A stretch of DNA of 64,000 nt, from NCBI RefSeq assembly GCF_001039355.2, contig NW_019775613.1:1-64000 (forward strand), written 5' to 3'. Positions 56,411 to 64,000 of the stretch are shown piece after piece. The stretch comes from Lingula anatina (taxonomy: Eukaryota; Brachiopoda; Lingulata; Lingulida; Lingulidae). The notes below the pieces were generated by a model. The model was not told the origin of the DNA. It did not search any database and was given only the letters and a program-made list of their open reading frames with translations. The stretch's first letter is position 1, and each line of letters starts with the position of its first letter. Position numbers and translations under genes: made by a program.

Positions 56411-59400
56411 CTACTTCTTTTCTCCTTCTTTTTCTTTCTTTGCAGCATTATCCCCACTCTTCTCCTCCGGTTTCTTATCCACCGCTTTACTAGTTGTCGA
56501 AGTAGTCGTTGTTGAGGTTGGGGCACTGGTGGTGCCCTCTTTTGCCTTGGCTTTCCCTTGTGGGTTCAGGAAATTCATGGTGTGTTTCAGCAACTCTTCA
56601 CGTTGCTTAGCTTGCTGTGCCTTGATGGCACTGGCCTTATCTGGCTTGTTGTTAAGACTGCGCTGATCTGGGCGCTGCTGGTGGACGTTACCACTGCCTG
56701 CACCCTGGCGCCCCCCACCTGGAGCCTGGAATCGGGTATTGCTTCCACCACTATTCCCGGGCGGTGTGAGATGACGCATCATGTTCATTCCCATGTTTCC
56801 CATCAGAAGATTCTGGCGTACAATTCCTAAAACAACGAAGGCAGAAGTTAAGGCAAAAACAGTCATCAATCCTATGACATTTTCATAATGTTTACTATGG
56901 CAGTTGTGAAATTCAATTATTGGTAGTAACTGTGATATCAAACTGAATCACTCCTCTATGATATGAAAAAAATTTGATACATATATCATGACAATTCATT
57001 TCAATATATCATGACAATTCATTTCAATGGGAATTGGACACTGTTGCCTTTTTACCTGGATGTAGTGGGTTCCCAAATGGAAAGTTCACATTGTTAAAAT
57101 TCTGTCCTCCCCCAAACTGATTTCTATTTTGTTGTGGCCTTGCAGGTCCTTTGTTCTGGCCAGAGCTCCACTTCTGCTGTTTGTTAGACTGCAGGCCACC
57201 TGCAGCTTTGTTTGCACCATCAGTGGCGCCCTTGGCACCACCAGGTTTAGTGGCACCATCCTTTCCAGCTGGTTTACTGGTTGTCTTGGTTGTTGTGGTG
57301 CTGCTGCTACTGCTCACAGTGCTGCTGCTGGACGACAGTGTTGTTACCACTGTTGATGTTGTCGAGGTCTTGCTATTGACACATGATGACACATGCTTGC
57401 TATTGTTCTGGGCAGAGAACTTTCCCTGGTTTAGGAGAAAGACATTCAAGAATGAGTCACCTGTGCCAAGCTTTGTTTATCAATTACATGAAAGGGGCCA
57501 AAAACTCAATAGAAGGAACATTTAATCAGGTTTCAATGGTCAAAGTAAACAACAGACAGATTTATTAAAGGCTGGTCTCCTTACCTTTGGGCTAGGGGCA
57601 TTCCCTGTTTTAGGGCTTGGCGCACTACTATTTCTTGGGCTGGGGCTGCTGCTCATCTTCCCAGACAACCCATCCCCACCTGCAGCCACAGGTTTATTGT
57701 AAGACCCATTGTGGTGCTGCTGCTGCTGTTGATGATGATAATTATTGTAACCTTTCATACTGCCTTTGTTGGATCCAACAGGTTGCTGTTGCTGCTGTTG
57801 GATATGCGAGGACAAACCAAAGGAGTTGTAGCTTCCAGTCAAGCCGAACTGGCCAGGCATTTGACCAGAGGGCGTGGCAGCAGAAGGTGCCCCTGGGGCA
57901 ATGTTAACAGCTGGGCCGTGCAGTCCTACGGGCTGGCCAGAGTTCTGCTGTTGTTGCTGCAGGATGTTGATCTGAGTTCCAAAGCCCTGGACTGAATACT
58001 GTGTGGGAGCAGTCACTTGCTGTATAGGCCCTTGCTGTAAACAAAATTCAACCATTAAAATAGGACAGGTTTCATGTCTGATAGAGAAAGAAGGAAAGAT
58101 TACTTTAACTAAAGTCATGTGCCAGCAAGAGTGTTCTTCATGCTGATCGGTCTCTAAACACCACCATTTTCTGTTCAATGTTGACCACTTGCTCACATGT
58201 ACATGCGCATATAGTGACTTGGTCGACTGCTCACCTGTAGATTGGAAGAGGACTGCTGTGCCTGGTAGAAGCCAGTCTGTGACAGTGGGGTCTGGTTGTG
58301 GTGCTGGGAATAGAATGAAGTCTGTGGAGGCTGGACTGCCTGCAGGTTCTGCACAGTTTGTCTGAAAACAATAACAGAAAGTATGATTACACACTCTCTT
58401 TCAAATCTACACAAAATACTGACACCAATGTTTTTAATCCTTTAAATACCCATAAAAACACATCAATGGAAAGTCTCACCTCTGTTGCACCGTATGTGAT
58501 CCAATGATTTGAGAGGAGTTCTGGTTCATGTTTTGCGTGGGGGGCTGTGTCCCTCCCAACATCTGACTCCCACCCAGTACAGCAGGTTCATACTGGACAA
58601 ACAGCTGGGACTGGCTGTTGCTGAGGGGCTGTCCAAACTGGAGGGAGTTGAATGAGTTGTTCTTTGGCAGATTACCTGAGAAAAGAATGCCTTACAATTA
58701 ACCGCTACACACATACAAGTGAATACTTTTCATCTGTGCACATCACAATCATAAATCGTTACAATAACTGTAGAGAAATACTACGATACCACTTGATTGT
58801 GAACAAATCTGACAATTTGTTGCACTTACCAAAGGCATTCTGTGATGGCGGTTTAATGGTCGCAGACATCAGAGATGTGGTGGCAGAGGACACCATAATA
58901 GTATTCTGCTGAGACTGGCCATACTGTTGCTGGGCCTGTCCAAAGCCTTGCTGGGACTGCCCAAATGCCGGCTGATTTTGTCCAAAGGCCTGTTGTGACT
59001 GACCAAAAGTTTGCTGTGACTGACCATAAGGTTGTTGATTTTGACCATAGGGCTGCTGTGTTTGACCGTAGGGCTGTTGCTGTGACTGGCCATATGGCTG
59101 CCTGCTGTAAGGATAGTTCTGTAACAGGTCACTCTGGGCTGGTGGTGGAGCAGAGCCTATGAAGAGGCTGGGTTGGCTGAAGGCAGCTTGGGCCTGGGGC
59201 TGGGGTTGTGGAGGCTGGGAGAAACTGAACCCATAGCTCTGCTGGGAGTACTGGAGAAGAAAGATTTGCTGCTCTATTAAAATAAATCAATGATCAAAAA
59301 CAGTTGGCCTGTCTCTTAAAAACAGCTCATTTTTAAAGCTTTACTCTACACATGCAAGGGTTGGATTGACCATTATTATCAACATCACAAAGAGTTTTAA

Positions 59401-62400
59401 TGACAGGTGCATATCGCAAAAATAAAATCCCAAAACAGATTTTCGATTCATCGACAAGTTGAAAACATCTTCCCTAATCATTTGATATGACAAAATCAAA
59501 CTCTCACTGAGCCTGGCCCTTACCCTAGTGTCTGTGACCAGTTGAGTTCCCAGCTGGAAAGGCTGGTACTGTGACACAGTGATGATCACTGGAGGGCTGG
59601 GAATGTTCCCAGACACGTCAACCAGGGCACCAATGTTAGGGGAGTCACTGGTCGGCTGCAGCTGCTGTGGACGCACCTTGCACACATTGGGCGCCTCCCC
59701 CATGGCCACGGAGAACACCATATCACCCATGCTGGTGTCCTGCTGTCCACTGACCACCTGCTGCTGTTGTTGTTGCTGACTGCTGCTGGCCAGACTGGCG
59801 TTGGTCAGCATCTCTGCGGCTACAGCAGCTGTGTTGTTCAGGTCCATGGCAGTGGAGACCATGTTGGCCTCAGCGGAGATGTCACTGCTGCTGCCATCTA
59901 TGTTATTGTCAAAGTACGTGACAACGGTGCTGCTGTTGACTGAACTGGTGCTGGTGGTGATGGCACTGCTGTGGACACTGAAATTATAACCATAAAGGAA
60001 TTTAATAGAAAAAAATTTTCAAAGAGCTAGTTTGATCACTTAAGAGAGATTCACTGTGAAATAGACATCTTGTCAAGGGAACCGTTTTGGATTATTTTGG
60101 ATTAATTTACGTAAAATGACCAAGCACGAGAGTTGCAAATAATGACACGTGCCTACAAGACGTGATTAACTACATTCTACAGATCCTCTGAACTGGTTTA
60201 AGTCTTGCTACATCCTAACTATGTCAATTTCAACATACCCGTGTTCAAACACTGTGGACATGGGTGTTTCCCACATACTCTTCACAGCAGCTATCTTCAT
60301 GCCCAGGTCAGAGGCAGGGGAGTTGGGAGACAGGGGTCCTGCCATCTTGTCCTGTGCCAGGGACATGCTGCCCTTGCCTGGCCTCACTATGCCACTAGAC
60401 TCCTTACTGTCTGTGGGATCATCTGCAAGCTTGGCCAACTCCTCGTCAAAGGTAAACTCTAGCTTCAGCTCTGCAGATTCTTCGTTCTATAAACATAACA
60501 AGCCATTATAACACACCAGCTTATTTAGATTATAGTTATAAGGGCTGATGGTAAGCATATGAATACTGTTAATTTGTTTTCTAATTTTTTCATTAAAAAA
60601 ACTGATCTTGTTTTTGATTATGATCTCAGTTTTTCATTTTAGTTCAACTTTTTCTTTTTTTGTCAAACCATAGGTTGACATAGCCCAAAGCACCTAATCC
60701 ATTTACCTGCGACAGGCTGAAAGAGCCAAATGTAGCTGGAAACTGGATGGGCTCCACTTTGTTCTCCTTCCTTGGTGTGCGACTAAGTTCCTCTGCCTTG
60801 TTTCCAGCACCCTTGGACTGGTGTTCTTGTTGTTTGACAGCATCATATGTGGCACTGCTCAGAGCATCAGCTGCCAACTCTTCACTCAGCTGCAAAGTTT
60901 ACAGCATGTACCGATTACTACTCATTTCAGTTGTAAACAAATAGATTTATCATTTCAAATGGCACTTGGACAAAATAAAGAGCAAGTGAGGCAGTAAAAT
61001 GCAAACATAAGTAATAGAATGGCTTGAAATATGTATTCATGAAGGAGGCATAAAACTAAATATAAGTACAGCCATCAGGTAGATGGGTGATGAGTTATGT
61101 CTTCTTTGCCATAGCATCTGCTGTGTTGTAAGTCATCATATGGCTGAATTCTTCAAGTCTACAGAACTTCACAACTGAGCTCACAGCCACACATTCCAGT
61201 CATACCTGTGCTATCTTGCTCTCATTGCCAGGAGAGCTCCTTCTGGAAGAGGGAGCAGAATTGTTCATGTCGTTCATGTCAATGCCACTGTCATGCTGAT
61301 CATTCTTGTCAAACTTCTGCTCTCCCAGCGGTTCAGCTATCCCCATCTGAGCAGAGAAGGTGATGGGTTTGTCCCAGGCATTCACCGGCACGCTAGGCAA
61401 CAGGCTGGTTGGAACTGAGGGTGTTACACTGGCTAGGGAGTCTGTACAAGGAAAGAAACACAAATAAAATAGCTGTAACCTTCTATAATTATCAAAATTA
61501 AATCTTATCAAGGAATTAAATTATTTGTGATGTGATTTCTTTACATTTACATACACTTAAAATATTGATAAGCCATCAGTCTAGTGGGTGATGAGTATTG
61601 TCTTCTTTGCCAAGGCATCTGCTTTATTGAAAGTCATCATCTGGCTCAAAGCGTTTCCTACTTTATTCTTAAATTATACCAAACAACGGTACACATTTAC
61701 CTATATCCCCACAAATGGCTAAAATAAACAACTTACGCTTGGCCTCCACTTCCATGATGCTAGGTCCCCCTGACATTGGAATGTTGTTGGCCAGCTCGTT
61801 ATCCCAGTTCTCTATCTTTGGCATGAACACATTGGTGTTGTTGTTTTTATTATTTTCACGCTCCCTCTCTCTCTGCTCTTTCTGCTTGGCCAGTCTTGGG
61901 GGCAGCTTGCTGAACTTGCCACCACCACCGCCGCTGAGTTTCTCACCAGAATTTACTATGGGGGAGGCTGCTACTCTTGGCTTTGAGGACAGCACCTTAA
62001 AAGATAACCAATAATGTAATCATTTCTGTTTGGTGGTGATCAAACGATAAATACAAAATATCTCCAACCTTTGACATGTGGTTCTATTTCCATTTACAAA
62101 AAATAGTGGTGAAATGTTTGCTCAGAGTCAAGTTAGATTGTAATATCACGGTCATTCATTGGATTGACAGATTTTTCTAACACATCATCATAGCAAACAC
62201 AAAGATGGAAATACACGAAAGCCAACTGCTCCTACCTTTGACAACAGGTCTTTCTCCTTTTTACCCTTCTGATCTGAGACTTTCTTAGTCAGCAGTGTTT
62301 CTTTTGTCTTTTTAGTGGACTTTTTGTAGGAAACCTCCTGAAAGCCCTCATTGGCTTCAAACAGGAAGTCTGGATCATCTATGGTCACTTCTGGCTGGTC

Positions 62401-64000
62401 ATCTATGACCACCACACCTTAAAGAAACCAGGAATTAGGTTATCTGGGAAAGTTGAATACTTGTGTACACTGGGACCAGATTTATCAAAGAACACGACAT
62501 GGAAAGTAGGACTTTTCCTTTTTTTTCTTCAATTACAGTACAACTGGAGGAGTCCAATTGGAAACTGGTCTAAAGTTGAAATCAAACTGCAGATAACTTT
62601 CTATAAACGGATCCCTTGCTCAAAATATTTTGACGGAATACATTTTCTTTTTTCTCCAGGTAATGCTTTTGTATTCAAGAATGAGTACCGTACACTTTAA
62701 GATCTGTTGGTTATATTTACCTGTAATAATAACTACTTAATCATACTTAAAATTTACAAAACTTACTGGCATAATTGTTAATATCAATATTTGCTAGTGC
62801 ATCAGCCTTCTTGTTGTCCTTTTCATTTTTTTCTTGGGTATTTTTTAAAGGCTTGGATACATCTGACAGCCCAGATTGTTTGGAGGTCATTTTATTCCTA
62901 AAAAAGAAATAATGGAAACTTTCACCAAACATAAGCATAACATTTGAAATATCAAATATTCTATTAATTGATAAGCACTGGAAAAGTGCCCCTCCTTGGG
63001 CAGAATGCTTATGAAAATCTCCCAACCTCAATCACACAGTTAACTCAGAGTAGGGTTAGATTTCTATATCATAGCCATTCATTGGATTGACAGATTTTCT
63101 AACACATCATCATTGCTAATATTTAAGCTTTTCTAATTAAGATTAATTTACTTACTTGTTGTTCAGATTACTCAGGGCATTCCTAATAGCATTAGGATCA
63201 TCAGGGACGATTTCATCCACTCTGTATACACTGACGTTTTCCTTCTTGGCAGAATTCTTGTTGTTCCTTGGACCAGGGTTTCCAGGCCTTCCCCCACCAG
63301 CAGTCCCATTAGCCTTATAACTGGGTGATTTCTCTTTTCTATTGTTTCTATCGCCTGACCTCCAGTTATCTGCACCATTTGCACGGCGATTAGTGCGGTC
63401 AGTCACAGGCCTTTGGCCAGAGAAACTCTTTTTGAAGGGGCCATTCTCTTTTCTGTCCCTGTTGTCTTTAAATTCGTTTTTTGAATCCTGCTTGTCGCTT
63501 CGCTCCAAGACATCGCTACTCTCGGAGGCAGTCTCCCACTCTTCCTGGTCATTGGCATTAACATCTGAGGAATTGGATCTGTTCAACTGCTGGGACTTGT
63601 TGCCACGCCCACTGCCTCGTCCTGCTGAGTAGCTGCCAGCGCGACCTCTGCCTCGTCCTCGTGAGCGCTCAGAGTAACCGCCTCTGCCACGCCCCATTCC
63701 ACCAGAGCTGCCACCTCTGCCTCCACCATACCTAGGTGGGTAATTCTTGTCTCCCTTTCTGTAGTCATAGCTAGTGAAAAGTGAAGATGTCTCATCATAA
63801 ACCACAGTCCTTCGACATTGCCTCAAATTTATTAAGATATGAAGTAAAAGACACAAACACAAAATTCAGCAATTTGTTTAGGTTATATCTTTTCCAGGTA
63901 GTCAAAACCATAATCAGTTTCAACCTTGACTACTGCCATGCATTAACTAAACAATAAGAAAATGTTCCCAATCACTTACTCTCTGTCTCCAACATTTTCT
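56411..64000 (-). CDS. PRRC2: PRRC2 (proline-rich coiled-coil 2 / BAT2 family), C-terminal part
   Basis: Exons in transcript order: 63980-64000 (partial), 63156-63770, 62767-62897, 62236-62417, 61737-61995, 61206-61441, 60707-60889, 60239-60486, 59524-59977, 58830-59250, 58480-58675, 58235-58361, 57585-58034, 57056-57425, 56411-56826; about 1,436 codons. Landmarks in order: RGRGRG-rich region; EEWETASESSD; YRVDEIVPDDPNAI; EANEGFQEVSYKKS; KLPPRLAKQ; WDKPITF with QHDSGID; VKSMWETPMSTVFEH; and a C-terminal basic helix KQREELLKHTMNF. These fit the PRRC2A/B/C family (RNA-binding and stress-granule proteins that help translation initiation). The region near 59250-58880 is a FUS/EWS-like repeat of Y/F-G-Q-x-Q-Q units. 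Low-complexity Gln and Ser/Thr tracts are frequent. The N-terminal BAT2_N part lies right of the window. Confidence 0.88.

Noticed and set aside
57151-57525. Plus-strand open frames across the PRRC2 exons (also 56406-56830 and 57617-57995)
   Set aside because: Antisense shadows of low-complexity PRRC2 codons; composition is Leu/Val/Cys runs mirroring Gln/Ser tracts, with no start or splice logic.

Overview
The window is nuclear DNA of an intron-rich, AT-rich invertebrate animal, most likely a marine mollusc and plausibly a bivalve (inference). The pointers are tandem MAM exon modules, a short-chain collagen C4-type head domain, long families of palindromic non-autonomous transposons in introns, and many microsatellites. 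All exon models were built by reading splice sites and codon phase by eye. Every internal junction listed is phase-consistent, but no transcript or database evidence was available.

Layout. (1) 395-9157 (+): the 3' part of a secreted protein with five tandem MAM domains, each built from three exons plus a Thr/Pro linker exon. An intron-containing tRNA-Phe gene sits antisense in one intron. (2) 9890-12188 (-): a complete TMEM236-like polytopic membrane protein with an unusually long basic tail. (3) 14038-25562 (+): complete PSMD5, the 26S proteasome base-assembly chaperone. Its introns hold two nested antisense genes: a single-exon NHL-repeat ORF (16965-17810) and a four-exon secreted protein with a collagen C4-type head (20457-22507). 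One PSMD5 intron also carries three decaying tandem copies of the start of the next exon. (4) 27827-32452 (-): a complete seven-exon adaptor with an N-terminal CARD and a C-terminal death domain. (5) 32815-51150 (+): a complete 16-exon gene whose product repeats the unit [EF-hand pair + nucleoside 2-deoxyribosyltransferase-like domain] twice. (6) 56411-64000 (-): the C-terminal part (about 1,436 residues) of a PRRC2 protein, with a FUS/EWS-like glutamine/tyrosine repeat.

The most interesting locus is 27.8-51.2 kb. The CARD/death-domain gene and the EF-hand/deoxyribosyltransferase-like gene are head to head, with start codons only about 360 bp apart. The gap carries two adjacent NF-kappaB-type motifs, one a perfect 10-bp palindrome. 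A death-fold adaptor paired with a predicted nucleotide or nucleoside hydrolase domain under shared kappaB-type control suggests an undescribed innate-immune module. The pairing and regulation are inference; the domains and motifs are seen directly.

Repeats: seven copies of one palindromic MITE family, two of a second family, one minimal mariner-like palindrome, a 1.83-kb tandem duplication meeting at an N/poly-C tract (possible assembly artefact), and a roughly 530-bp duplication inside PSMD5.
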